From NCBI RefSeq assembly GCF_000426605.1, contig NZ_AUFR01000007.1:62001-126000 (forward strand): 64,000 bases of DNA, in the 5' to 3' direction. Positions within the stretch are counted from its first letter, which is position 1, and every line of letters begins with the position of its first letter. The translations under genes were made by a program, and so were the position numbers. Below are positions 1 to 7,865 of this stretch, piece by piece. Under the pieces are notes generated by a model that had not been told where the DNA came from, did not search any database, and was given only the letters and a program-made list of their open reading frames with translations. Source of the DNA: Propionibacterium acidifaciens DSM 21887. Lineage in GTDB: Bacteria > Actinomycetota > Actinomycetes > Propionibacteriales > Propionibacteriaceae.

Positions 1-24
1 GGGAAGATCGTCATCGTCGTCTGA
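1..24 (+). CDS. C-terminal tail of an upstream gene (partial)
   Basis: The first 24 bases read GKIVIVV followed by TGA in frame 1. This looks like the last residues of an NADPH:quinone or zinc-type alcohol dehydrogenase, which often end in GK-V/I-V-hydrophobic, but eight codons cannot prove it. The rest lies outside the window. Confidence 0.35.
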   Translation, partial: GKIVIVV

Positions 25-140
25 CCCCGGCCCGCCGCGCCTCCCTCCGCGATCACGGCTCTCCCGTCTCCCGGTCCCGGCGTCCCCTTCTCGCCCCGTT
101 CTCCCGCCCCGTTCGCACCGCACCTCCCGTCCTCCCGCTC

Positions 141-255
141 CCGCCTCACTTTCGGTCCCCTGCGTTCGCACCGCACTTTTACGCTGACACCCGGGATATG
201 TCCGAGGTGCGAGCGCAAGAGTGAGGTGGGGGCACGAATGTAGAGGTGCGAGCGG
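141..255. repeat. Dispersed palindromic element, copy 1
   Basis: This intergenic DNA contains the landmarks ACACCCGGG, then TGTCCGAGGTG, then GTGAGGTGGG, with partly complementary arms (CCGCACTTTTACGC against GCGCAAGAGTGAGG). The same landmarks in the same order occur at 11040-11175 and 42190-42299. It is a repetitive palindromic (REP-like) element with no coding capacity. This copy is the most diverged of the three. Confidence 0.6.
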
Positions 256-310
256 CAGGGCGACGTGCATCGCGCCTCCAGGCCGAACGCTCCGCAGACG
301 ACCGGCACGG

Positions 311-504
311 GCCGGGTGGACGGGGATGCCCGCATCTTCCGGAGGGACGAGGGTGCTTCCGCGGGTGGACGGGGATGCCTACCCAGCTCCTGGAGCGCCG
401 GCCCCGCCTGCGGTGCTCCCCCCGGGTGGACGGGGATGCCTACGCCGCTGATCTGGGAGCAGGGCATTGACCGGTGCTCCCCCGGGCGGACAGGAATGCC
501 CGTG
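311..504 (+). repeat. CRISPR-like interspersed repeat cluster A (4 units)
   Basis: The core GGGTGGACGGGGATGCC occurs at 314-330, 363-379 and 424-440, with a mutated copy at 484-500. The last three are preceded by GGTGCT-CC, giving units of about 29-31 bp. Spacing is 49, 61 and 60 bp and the roughly 30 bp between units are unlike one another. The CTCCCC...GGGGATG pattern and 60-61 bp period resemble type I-E CRISPR arrays. Copies are imperfect and no cas genes are in the window, so this is a relic or look-alike. Confidence 0.5.
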
Positions 505-539
505 CCTGCCGAACGGCCCCGGGCCCGTAGGCTTGGGCC

Positions 540-1223
540 ATGAGTGAGCGCAAGAGTGTTCTGGTCACCGGTGCGACCCGCGGCATCGGCCGCGCGATCG
601 CCGAGGAGCTGGCCGGCGACTGGCACGTCGTCGTCGGCGGGAGGCGCCCCGATGCGGTGCACGCCCTGGTCGAGTCCCTGCCCAGCGCCGAACCCTTCAT
701 CGCCGACGTGCTCGACGGCGACGCCCTCGTCGCGGCCGCCGCGCCCATCACCGAGCTCGATGCCCTCGTCCCGTGCGCAGGGCAGACCACGCTCGGGCGC
801 ATCGCCGAGCTCACCCCCGAGCAGTGGCGCGCCGAGTTCGAGCTCAACGTCATCGCCCCGGCCCAGCTGACCCGCCTCCTCCTGCCGGCCCTGCGCGCCC
901 GCAGCGGCCACGTCGTCTTCATCAACTCCGGCGGCGGCTTCCACACCCGCGGCAACGACGCCTGCTACTCGGCGTCCAAGCGCGCCCTCATCGCCGTCGC
1001 CGACGGCCTGCGCGCCGAGGAGGCCGGTGTCGTGCGCGTCACCTCGATCCACCCCGGCAAGGTCGACACCGACATGCAGGTGGCCATGCAGGCCGAGCTC
1101 GGCAACCCGTACGAGCCCGAGCGCTACCTTCGTCCCCACGACGTCGCCCGCACCGTGCGGCTCGCCCTCACGATGGACCCCGGCGCCGTCATCGACATGC
1201 TCTCCGTCAGACCCACCCGGTGA
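540..1223 (+). CDS. Short-chain dehydrogenase/reductase (SDR)
   Basis: A 227-residue classical SDR oxidoreductase using NAD(P)H on an unknown carbonyl or alcohol substrate, probably cytosolic. The nucleotide-binding motif TGATRGIG is at residues 10-17. The catalytic set is visible as N103, S130, Y143 and K147 in YSASK. The usual NNAG is PCAG at 78-81. An arginine at 35-36 after the second beta strand suggests a preference for NADP (inference). It is slightly shorter than typical 240-260 residue SDRs. Its stop overlaps the GTG start of the next gene (GTGA), so the two are probably co-translated. The start is the ATG directly after cluster A; no strong ribosome site is seen. Confidence 0.85.
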   Translation: MSERKSVLVTGATRGIGRAIAEELAGDWHVVVGGRRPDAVHALVESLPSAEPFIADVLDGDALVAAAAPITELDALVPCAGQTTLGRIAELTPEQWRAEFELNVIAPAQLTRLLLPALRARSGHVVFINSGGGFHTRGNDACYSASKRALIAVADGLRAEEAGVVRVTSIHPGKVDTDMQVAMQAELGNPYEPERYLRPHDVARTVRLALTMDPGAVIDMLSVRPTR

Positions 1224-2014
1224 CGCGGATCTGGGCCCACCGGGGCGCCAGCAGGGCCGCGCCCGAGAACACCGTTCCCGCCTTCACCGCCGCCGCGGCG
1301 CTCGGCGCCGACGGCGTCGAGCTCGACGTGCAGCGCACCCGCGACGGCCGGCTCGTCGTCTGCCACGACGAGCAGATCGACCGGACGAGCACCGGCCACG
1401 GCTGGATCCGCGACATGAGCCTGGCCGAGCTGCACCGCCACGACTTCTCGTGCGGCCGCGCCGACTTCGCCGGCACCCGCATCCCCACGCTCGACGACGT
1501 GCTCACCGCCCTGGCCGGCACCGGCCTGAGCGCGAACATCGAGCTCAAGAACTCGGTCGTGTCCTATCCGGGCATGGAGGCCGAGGTGGTCGAGACCGTC
1601 GAGCGACTGGGCTGGGGCGGCCGGGTGATCTACTCGTCGTTCAACCACGCCTCGATGCGGCTCATGGCCCGGATGGGCGAGCGCGTCGGCCTGCTCTACG
1701 ACGAGGTGCTGCGGAGGCCGACCAGGTACGCCCTCGACCTCGGGGCCGCGGCGCTCCACCCCTCGGGGAGGGTCATGGCGATCGCGCCGCACACGGTGCG
1801 CAAGGCCCACCGCAAGGGCATCGAGGTCAACGTGTGGACGCTCGACCGCCCCGAGCAGGTGCGCGCCGCGCTGGCCCTGGACGTCGACGCGATCATCACG
1901 AACACGCCCGACGCGGCCCTCGGCGTGCGCGATGCAGCGGGCGGGAGCCTCCGGCCCGACAAGGGGACCCGAGCCAGGACCTCGGACTGTCAGCTGTCCC
2001 GGCGGCGCGCCTGA
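1220..2014 (+). CDS. Glycerophosphodiester phosphodiesterase family protein
   Basis: GDPD-type TIM-barrel enzyme of 264 residues that hydrolyses glycerophosphodiesters to glycerol 3-phosphate and an alcohol. Family metal and catalytic residues are present: H7 in AHRGA, E34 and D36 in VELDVQ, and H49 in CHDE. It also has IELK and the late VNVWTLD strand. It has no signal peptide and so is likely cytosolic. The GTG start sits inside the SDR stop, indicating coupling. Its last eight codons overlap the end of aroE on the other strand, inside an 18-bp direct duplication. Confidence 0.85.
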   Translation: MTRIWAHRGASRAAPENTVPAFTAAAALGADGVELDVQRTRDGRLVVCHDEQIDRTSTGHGWIRDMSLAELHRHDFSCGRADFAGTRIPTLDDVLTALAGTGLSANIELKNSVVSYPGMEAEVVETVERLGWGGRVIYSSFNHASMRLMARMGERVGLLYDEVLRRPTRYALDLGAAALHPSGRVMAIAPHTVRKAHRKGIEVNVWTLDRPEQVRAALALDVDAIITNTPDAALGVRDAAGGSLRPDKGTRARTSDCQLSRRRA

Positions 2015-2913
2015 CTGTCCCGGCGGCGCGCCAGTTCGGCGGCGCAGGCCGCCAGCAGGGGCTCCGGGTCGGGCGTCAGCCCGGTCATGAGCTGCACCTG
2101 ACCGATGCCCTGGAAGACGAGCAGGTCGATGCCGTCCACGCTGACCCGGCCCGCCGCGGCGGCCGCCAGCGAGAGCGCGGACGGGTGGCGCTCGTAGAAG
2201 ACGTCGAAGACGACCGGGGCGGCACGGACGATCCGCGCGGCCTCGGCGTCGGTGAAGTCGACCGGTGCGATCGACAGCAGCAGATCGGCCCGGTCGGTGC
2301 CCAGACCACCGGGGGCCGACAACTCGCCCCAGCCGACCACGTCGAGGTCGATGCCGTGGCGGGCGGCCACCTCGTCCAGGCTGGCGTGGGCGCGCTCAAG
2401 GCTGCGGGCGATGACCTCGGCGTGCCGGACGCCGATGCGGGACAGGGCGGCCAGCCCGCTGCGGGCGGTGGCGCCCGCGCCCACCAGGATCGCGCTGTCG
2501 GCGCTCGTCAGGCCGCGGTGCGCCAGGGCGCCCGTCATGCCGGGCACGTCCGTGTTGTAGCAGCGGTTGGACTCCCGGCGGCTCGTCCGCCGGGACCCGT
2601 CAACGGCGCCGAAGATGATCGTGTTCGCCGCGTCCAGCGCCGTGACGAGCGGTTCCGGTGTGCCGTGGGCGATGATCGCGGACTTGAACGGCATCGTCAC
2701 CGACAGCCCCACCCAGCTGGAGTCCAGGCCGGACAGGAACTCGTCCAAGTGCCCGGGCTCGACGTCGATCGCCTCGTAGCTCCAGCCGCTCAGGCCGAGC
2801 GTCTCGTAGGCGGCCATGTGCAGGGCGGGTGACAGCGAGTGCGCGGCGGGGTGGCCGATGACGGCGCAGCGGTGCTGCACGGAAGCGGTCCGCTGTGCTT
2901 CCCGCCCGGTCAT
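1990..2913 (-). CDS. aroE: Shikimate dehydrogenase
   Basis: Shikimate pathway enzyme reducing 3-dehydroshikimate to shikimate with NADPH in the cytosol. The 307-residue product shows the shikimate-binding SLSP motif near residues 26-29, catalytic K77 in SVTMPFK, the NTDVPG motif, and a nucleotide-binding VGAGATAR segment. The C-terminal FQGIGQ signature is present. A short basic insert (GSRRTSRRESNR) precedes NTD where most homologues have a few residues. The ATG start overlaps the stop of an adenosine-deaminase remnant by ATGA, with GGGCGGG upstream. It converges on the GDPD gene, and a 21-bp duplication lengthens its C-terminus by seven residues. Confidence 0.9.
   Translation of the reverse strand: MTGREAQRTASVQHRCAVIGHPAAHSLSPALHMAAYETLGLSGWSYEAIDVEPGHLDEFLSGLDSSWVGLSVTMPFKSAIIAHGTPEPLVTALDAANTIIFGAVDGSRRTSRRESNRCYNTDVPGMTGALAHRGLTSADSAILVGAGATARSGLAALSRIGVRHAEVIARSLERAHASLDEVAARHGIDLDVVGWGELSAPGGLGTDRADLLLSIAPVDFTDAEAARIVRAAPVVFDVFYERHPSALSLAAAAAGRVSVDGIDLLVFQGIGQVQLMTGLTPDPEPLLAACAAELARRRDSQARRRDS
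1994..2032. repeat. 18-bp direct duplication at convergent gene ends
   Basis: The sequence CTGTCCCGGCGGCGCGCC occurs at 1994-2011 and again at 2015-2032 (21-bp period). It contributes seven codons in frame to aroE, whose tail reads ARRRDSQARRRDS, and supplies the C-terminus and stop of the GDPD gene. A recent tandem duplication is the simplest explanation. Confidence 0.85.
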
Positions 2914-3287
2914 CGTGTCCCGCCCAGGCGCTCGTCGATCTCGGTGCGCAGCCGGACCTCGAGGCCCCGAGAGGCCCGCGAGATGTCCACCGCGTTGCGG
3001 CTCGGCCGGGCAGGGAGGGCCTCGCGGGCAGGGAGGGCCTCGTCCGCCCCGCCCTCGTCGACGACCGGCCGAAGGCTCTCGGCGATGCAGCCGCCGATGC
3101 GGGCCGGGTCGGCGGAGGCGTACGAGGCGCGGTCGTACGGGGCGCGCACCTGGTCGGCGGTGCCATGGGCGAGCGCGATCCCGTTGCGCCCGGCGAGGGC
3201 GAACTTCGACTCCGGTTCGGGGGTGCCCCCGGCGCGCGGGTGCGGTTCGGCCTTCGGCAGGCCGGCGACGAAGGGGCTGATGTGCAT
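2910..3287 (-). pseudogene. Degenerate, internally deleted adenosine deaminase remnant
   Basis: This open frame of 125 codons starts like bacterial adenosine deaminase: GLPKAE, then a ruined HxH metal site (HPRAGGTPEPE where the family has HLHLEGTLEPE), then KFALAGRNGIAL and VRAPYD. After about residue 65 it jumps to what resembles the enzyme's extreme C-terminus (RNAVDIS...LRTEIDERLG). Roughly 200 residues with the other catalytic metal ligands are missing. The frame is open and a GAGG-type ribosome site remains. Its stop overlaps the aroE start as ATGA. It cannot be an active deaminase; it may persist as a leader that couples translation to aroE (inference). Confidence 0.75.
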
Positions 3288-3578
3288 GGGTCAGGACCTC
3301 ACTGTGGCAGAAGCGGACGGGTACCCGGACACAGACTCTACGCAACCGGACTCCCATCGGCCCGCGCCCTGACCGCGGAGTGGATCCTCCTCGGCCCCGC
3401 CCCGCGGTCCACGGGTTCAGTCCACCCCGGGGTTGCGGAACAGGCCGCACCCGAGGCGGCAAGAAGTGAATCGCCCCGCCCCGCACGCCTCCGCACCGGA
3501 GTCGACGACGGCATGGCCGACTACAGTTGGCGTGCACCCGGATCGCCTGCACAGCAGCCGCGACAACAGGAGGAACCC

Positions 3579-4637
3579 ATGGCCACGTACCTGTGCCTCG
3601 TCGCCGGGCGCCTCGACGACGTGCTCACCAGCCTCATCGTCGACGACGAGTCCGGCGTCGTGCGGGTCGCCGGGCGCACCGCCACCGGCCCGCGCCCCAT
3701 GCCCGTCGTCGTCGACGCCGCCCGCGCCCTGGTGCACGTCGGCAACGGCGGGGACCCGCACAGCATCACCACCGTGACCTGGGCGCCCGACGGGTCGACG
3801 AGCCCGGTCGCCACGGTGGACTGCCCGATCGCCCAGACCTACATGAGCGTCGTCGGCGACCTGCTCATGGCCGTCAGCTACGCCGGTTGCGAGTTGGCCT
3901 GCGCGCGCCTCGGCGCCGACGGGCTCGTCGACGCCTCCAGCTGGCAGGTGGTCCGCACCGGCCATCAGCCTCACTGCATCGTCCCCAGCCCCGACGGCCG
4001 GCACGCCTACCTGAGCCTGCTCGGCGAGGACCGCCTCGCGGGCTTCCGCGTCGCCGGAGGCCGGCTCGTGCCCGACGAGTCCCTCGGCGCCCGCCTCGAC
4101 CCCGGGGCCGGGCCGCGGCACATCCGTCTCTCGCCCGACGGCTCCTCGCTCTACGTCACCGAGGAGTTCGGCGGGCGGGTCGTCCACCTGCGCCGCGACT
4201 CGGACAGCGGGGTGCTCGAGCCCAGCGGCAGCACCATGGACTGCGTCGCGCCGGAGGCCGGGCTGCGTCGCGGTGTCTTCGTGCCGCCCGGGCGCCGGCC
4301 CGCCGTCGACGAGTCCGAGCGCCGCATCTGGGGCTCCGACCTCGTCATCGCCCCCGACGGCGCCTGGGCGGTCGCCTCCGAGCGCCGCGCATCGACGCTC
4401 ACCATGGCCGCCCTCGGCCCCGACGGACGCTTCGGCGCCCGGCTCGCACGGATCGTCACCCAGCCGCAGCCGCGCGGCATCGGCCTGATCGGCCCGCACC
4501 TGGTCATCGCGGGGGCCGAGCTCGGCGACGCGGCGAGCATCCACCGGGCCGGACCCGAGGGCCTGAGCGAGCTTGCCGTCGTCGACGGCCTGGGCGGGCC
4601 CGTCTGGATGGAGTCCGTTCCCCTCGACCCCGCGTGA
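3579..4637 (+). CDS. Lactonase family beta-propeller protein
   Basis: A 352-residue protein resembling the 6-phosphogluconolactonase (YbhE/Pgl)-type seven-bladed propeller family. Blade-like repeats include PHCIVPSPDGRHAYLSLLGED and GPRHIRLSPDGSSLYVTEEF, followed by a PRGIGL segment near the C-terminus. Substrate is uncertain: family members hydrolyse 6-phosphogluconolactone or cis,cis-muconate-type lactones. The start is supported by AGGAGG six bases upstream of ATG. It stands alone, preceded by about 290 bp without a gene and followed by the repeat-rich gap at 4.64-5.4 kb. Confidence 0.75.
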   Translation: MATYLCLVAGRLDDVLTSLIVDDESGVVRVAGRTATGPRPMPVVVDAARALVHVGNGGDPHSITTVTWAPDGSTSPVATVDCPIAQTYMSVVGDLLMAVSYAGCELACARLGADGLVDASSWQVVRTGHQPHCIVPSPDGRHAYLSLLGEDRLAGFRVAGGRLVPDESLGARLDPGAGPRHIRLSPDGSSLYVTEEFGGRVVHLRRDSDSGVLEPSGSTMDCVAPEAGLRRGVFVPPGRRPAVDESERRIWGSDLVIAPDGAWAVASERRASTLTMAALGPDGRFGARLARIVTQPQPRGIGLIGPHLVIAGAELGDAASIHRAGPEGLSELAVVDGLGGPVWMESVPLDPA

Positions 4638-4837
4638 CGGGGAGCGCGAGTGGCCGCCGTGAAGCGGAGTTTCCTCACCGACCTCGGCCCAGCGTCCGGG
4701 ATGCGCGGCCCCGGTGGGGTCGTCGACGCCGCCAGTGCGAGGCGCCGGCGGGGAACGCCCCGAGGGGCCGTGGTCGCGCGGGGCGCGGCGGCGGGTTCGT
4801 TCTGACCGGCAGCCCGGTGCCGGTCTGCCCGGCGACC

Positions 4838-5170
4838 GGATCGTCGTTCGCGCGCGCAGGGATGGGGTGCGGGCCGTGCTGATCGCGGCGGAGGTGAGTG
4901 CTCGCCGTTCGTGCGCGGGGATGGGGTCTTTTGCTCCCCGTCTCCCCCCAGCAGGGGGCCAGCCGATGATTCGCGCGCGGGGAGGGGCCCGCCTCAACGA
5001 CGCACTCGCCGCCGAACGTGGCCCGATGATTCGCGCGCGGGGAGGGGGCGGGGTCGGCGTGGACGGCGGCGAGGCCGGTGCCCGATGATTCGCACGCGCG
5101 GGAAGAGGCCCTGGCCGACCAGAGGGGGGCTCGCGGACACTGGACGATGATTCGCATGCGCGGGGAGGGG
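4838..5170 (+). repeat. CRISPR-like interspersed repeat cluster B (6 units)
   Basis: A roughly 24-26 bp unit, CGATGATTCGCGCGCGGGGA plus GGGG, starts at 4964 and 5024, with variants at 5083 and 5145 and two weaker leading copies at about 4840 and 4903. The shared TTCG positions are 59-62 bp apart and the 35-36 bp between well-kept units are unlike each other. In reverse orientation the unit reads CTCCCCGCGCGCG-AATCATCG, partly like actinobacterial type I-E repeats. No cas genes are nearby. A CRISPR remnant or a minisatellite are both possible. Confidence 0.55.
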
Positions 5171-5217
5171 CCTTGGCGGGGCCGGCGTCGTCGAGGCTCG
5201 CGCGCACACGCGCCGGG

Positions 5218-5261
5218 AAGGGCCCCTCGGGAGGCGGATGAACCGCTCCCGAGGGGCCCTT
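5218..5261 (-). terminator. Hairpin terminator after ABC permease
   Basis: Perfect 16-bp arms AAGGGCCCCTCGGGAG (5218-5233) and its complement (5246-5261) with a 12-base loop. On the minus strand it lies about 140 bp past the stop of the ABC permease. Actinobacterial terminators often lack a U tract, as here. Confidence 0.65.
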
Positions 5262-5399
5262 CTGCGGTGCCCGGTCCCCCTGTCCGGTGCATCGCCCGAC
5301 CGACCAGGGCGTCCTGCCGGCCTCCGGTCGGGGTCGTCGTGCCGACCCTCGGTCAGGGCCTGCCAGCTGGTCGGTCGGTGGTCGGGACCTGCCGGCCGG

Positions 5400-7865
5400 T
5401 CAGTCGGCGGTCAGGGCCGCCGAGGGCGCGACCCGCACCGCCCGCGCCGCCGGCGCCAGCGAGGCGAGCCAGCCGGCCAGCAGGGCGACCGCCGCGATGA
5501 GGGCCAGCCTCGGCCACGGCACCTGGATGGCCAGGGGGATGCCGGGCGAGGCCAGCAGGGCCTTCGCCCCGGTGATCCCGAGAACCACGCCGAGTGCCAG
5601 CCCGATGACCGTCGCCACGGCGGCCAGCGTCACCGACTCCCAGCCGACCATCTGACGCACTTGGCCCTTCGTCATGCCCAGGGCCCGCAGCAGCCCCAGC
5701 TCCTGGGTGCGTTCCAGCACCGACAGGCTCAGCGTGTTGCCCACGCCGACCACGGCGATGATGACGGCCATTGCGAGCAGGCCCATGGCGACGAGCAGCA
5801 CCGCGTCGATCATCTGCTGGTACTCGGCGCGCTGGGCGGCGCCGCTGTTGATCGAGGCGTTCTTCAAGGCGTCGATCTGACCGATACGGGTCGTGACCCG
5901 CTGGGCGTCCGCCTTGTCGGCGTAGCGCACCCAGGCGGTGTTCGCGGCGTCCGGCGACAGCTGCGTCATCGTCGCCGGCGTGACGACGAGGGCATCCGAG
6001 TACGAGGAGTCGACGTCGGCCGTCAGCTCGACGCTGCGGCCCTCGTGGCTCACCGTGACCCGCTGGCCGTCGGTGAAGTCGGTGTCGTTGGTGCGGAACG
6101 TGCCGTCGGCGAGACCCTCGTAGCGCTGCGGGACCCGCGAGATCCCGGCGGCCGCGGACGAGACGCCCACCACCTGCACGTCCCTGTTCGTCCCCTCGTC
6201 ATCGGCCTGCGCCTGGACGGTGGGCACGAGCTCGGCGGCGGAGACGTCGGGGACGTTGCGGATCTGGTCGAGCACCTCGTCGCTCACGCCGTCCGGGGCC
6301 TCGACCACCGCGTCCTGCGGGAAGTGCGAGCCGAGCTCGCGGTCGACCGTCGCCTGGGAGCAGGCGGCGCCCACCGTGAGCACGCCGATGAGCGTGACGC
6401 CGACGAGCAGGGCGTTCGCCGTCGCGGCGGCCCGGCCGGGATTGCGGCGCGAGTTCGCGACGGCCAGGTCGCCGGGGACGCTGGCGCGCCGCAGCGGCGC
6501 GCCGATGAGCCTGGCGAGGGCCGGGATGAGGCCGCGGCCCAGGACGATGACGCCCAGGAAGGCCAGGCCCGCGCCCGACATGGCGGTGAGCAGGGTCGCC
6601 GTCCTGCGGGCCTCGTCGTCGCTCGTGCCCGCCGCGTGCCAGCCGGCGACGAGCAGGGCCGCGCCGACCAGGAGGAGCAGGCCGCCCAGTACGCCGCGGA
6701 CGACGCCGAACCGCTTGGCCCTGGTGGTGGCCAGCTCCGGGTGGAGGGCGGCCAGGGGCGCCACTCCGGTGGCCTTGCGGGCCGCGCCGAGGCTCGACAG
6801 GAGCGTGATGAGGATGCCCACGACGAACGGCGCGACGAGGGCCCCGACACTCGCGGTGAAGGGCACCTCCATGGCGAACGCGCCCTGCCCGAGGCGCAGG
6901 AACAACCATGTCAGGCCGGCGCCGAGGACGACGCCGACGGCCGAACCGAGGGCGCCGAGCACGAGGGCCTCGCCGAGCACGGTGGCGAGGACCTGGCCCT
7001 TCGTCGCGCCGACGCAGCGCATCATGGCGAGCTGACGGGCGCGCTGGGCGACGAGGATCGAGAAGGTGTTCGCGATGACGATCACCGAGACGAACAGGGC
7101 GATGCCGGCGAACACGAGAAGGAGGTTCGTGATCGACTGGGACTCGCCGGTCAGCCGGTGGATCTCGTGCTGCATCTGCTCCTCGCCGGTGCGCACGGTG
7201 AGACCGCCGTCCTTGACGACGCCCAGATCGGAGAGGGTCGTCCGCAGGGCGGTGGGGTCGGAGCCCCGGACCATGAGGGCCTCGTAGCCGGGGATGCCGG
7301 TGATGGCGACGGCGCCGGTGTCGGTGGCGTAGACGTAGTCGCTCCGCGATGCGGTGTCGGAGTCGACGAAGCCGACGACGGTGGACTGCCGGGGCCCCTT
7401 CTCGTTGGCGTAGCTGCGCGTCGTGATCTGCTCGCCCAGCGTGATGCCGTAGCTGTCACGCATGTGGGTGCTGATGGCGACCTCCTCGTCGGACTGGGGC
7501 AGGCGGCCCTCGGCGAGGCTGGTCCCGTCCTCGAGGCGCGGCAGGTTGTCGACGCCGATCTGGGCCTGGGCCCCGGAGCTGGTGAGCACGGCGTAGCTCC
7601 GGTAGAGGGCGCGGGTGCCCTGCACGCCCGGGGCGCCGTTCACCGCGTCGATGACCGACTGGTCGATGACCGATTCGGAGGCGGACGAGGAGTTCCCGTC
7701 GTCGGGCGGGGTGATGACGGCGGCGGCGTCGCCGATCTCGCGGCCGGCGAGCTGACGCACCGAGGCGTTGAGCGAGGATCCGAACAGCAGGGCCGCGGTC
7801 ACGAAGGCCACGCCGAGGACGATGGCGATGCCGGCGCTGAGCAGCCGGCGGGGCTGGCGCAGCAT
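5400..7865 (-). CDS. ABC transporter permease, double FtsX (MacB/LolCE-like)
   Basis: An 821-residue membrane protein with the layout of two-module FtsX/MacB-type permeases: an N-terminal helix (LLSAGIAIVLGVAFVTAALLF), a large extracytoplasmic domain, a first FtsX domain of three helices, another pair of helices with a second extracytoplasmic domain, and a final FtsX domain containing ERTQELGLLRALGMTKGQVR near the C-terminus. The earlier copy reads ARQLAMMRCVGATKGQVL. These are the family's transmission motifs contacting the ATPase. Such pairs export lipids, lipoproteins or antibiotics rather than import nutrients; the substrate here is unknown. Its start overlaps the ATPase stop by ATGA. Confidence 0.85.
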   Translation of the reverse strand: MLRQPRRLLSAGIAIVLGVAFVTAALLFGSSLNASVRQLAGREIGDAAAVITPPDDGNSSSASESVIDQSVIDAVNGAPGVQGTRALYRSYAVLTSSGAQAQIGVDNLPRLEDGTSLAEGRLPQSDEEVAISTHMRDSYGITLGEQITTRSYANEKGPRQSTVVGFVDSDTASRSDYVYATDTGAVAITGIPGYEALMVRGSDPTALRTTLSDLGVVKDGGLTVRTGEEQMQHEIHRLTGESQSITNLLLVFAGIALFVSVIVIANTFSILVAQRARQLAMMRCVGATKGQVLATVLGEALVLGALGSAVGVVLGAGLTWLFLRLGQGAFAMEVPFTASVGALVAPFVVGILITLLSSLGAARKATGVAPLAALHPELATTRAKRFGVVRGVLGGLLLLVGAALLVAGWHAAGTSDDEARRTATLLTAMSGAGLAFLGVIVLGRGLIPALARLIGAPLRRASVPGDLAVANSRRNPGRAAATANALLVGVTLIGVLTVGAACSQATVDRELGSHFPQDAVVEAPDGVSDEVLDQIRNVPDVSAAELVPTVQAQADDEGTNRDVQVVGVSSAAAGISRVPQRYEGLADGTFRTNDTDFTDGQRVTVSHEGRSVELTADVDSSYSDALVVTPATMTQLSPDAANTAWVRYADKADAQRVTTRIGQIDALKNASINSGAAQRAEYQQMIDAVLLVAMGLLAMAVIIAVVGVGNTLSLSVLERTQELGLLRALGMTKGQVRQMVGWESVTLAAVATVIGLALGVVLGITGAKALLASPGIPLAIQVPWPRLALIAAVALLAGWLASLAPAARAVRVAPSAALTAD

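Noticed and set aside
4838-5170. Calling this a functional CRISPR array
   Set aside because: Units are short and uneven, flanking units are degraded, a solitary unit occurs elsewhere and no cas gene is visible. Reported as CRISPR-like repeats only.
4640-5300. Several short open frames with repeated PRANHR or DDSRAG peptides in the repeat cluster
   Set aside because: They are translations of the DNA repeat in three frames with no ribosome sites.
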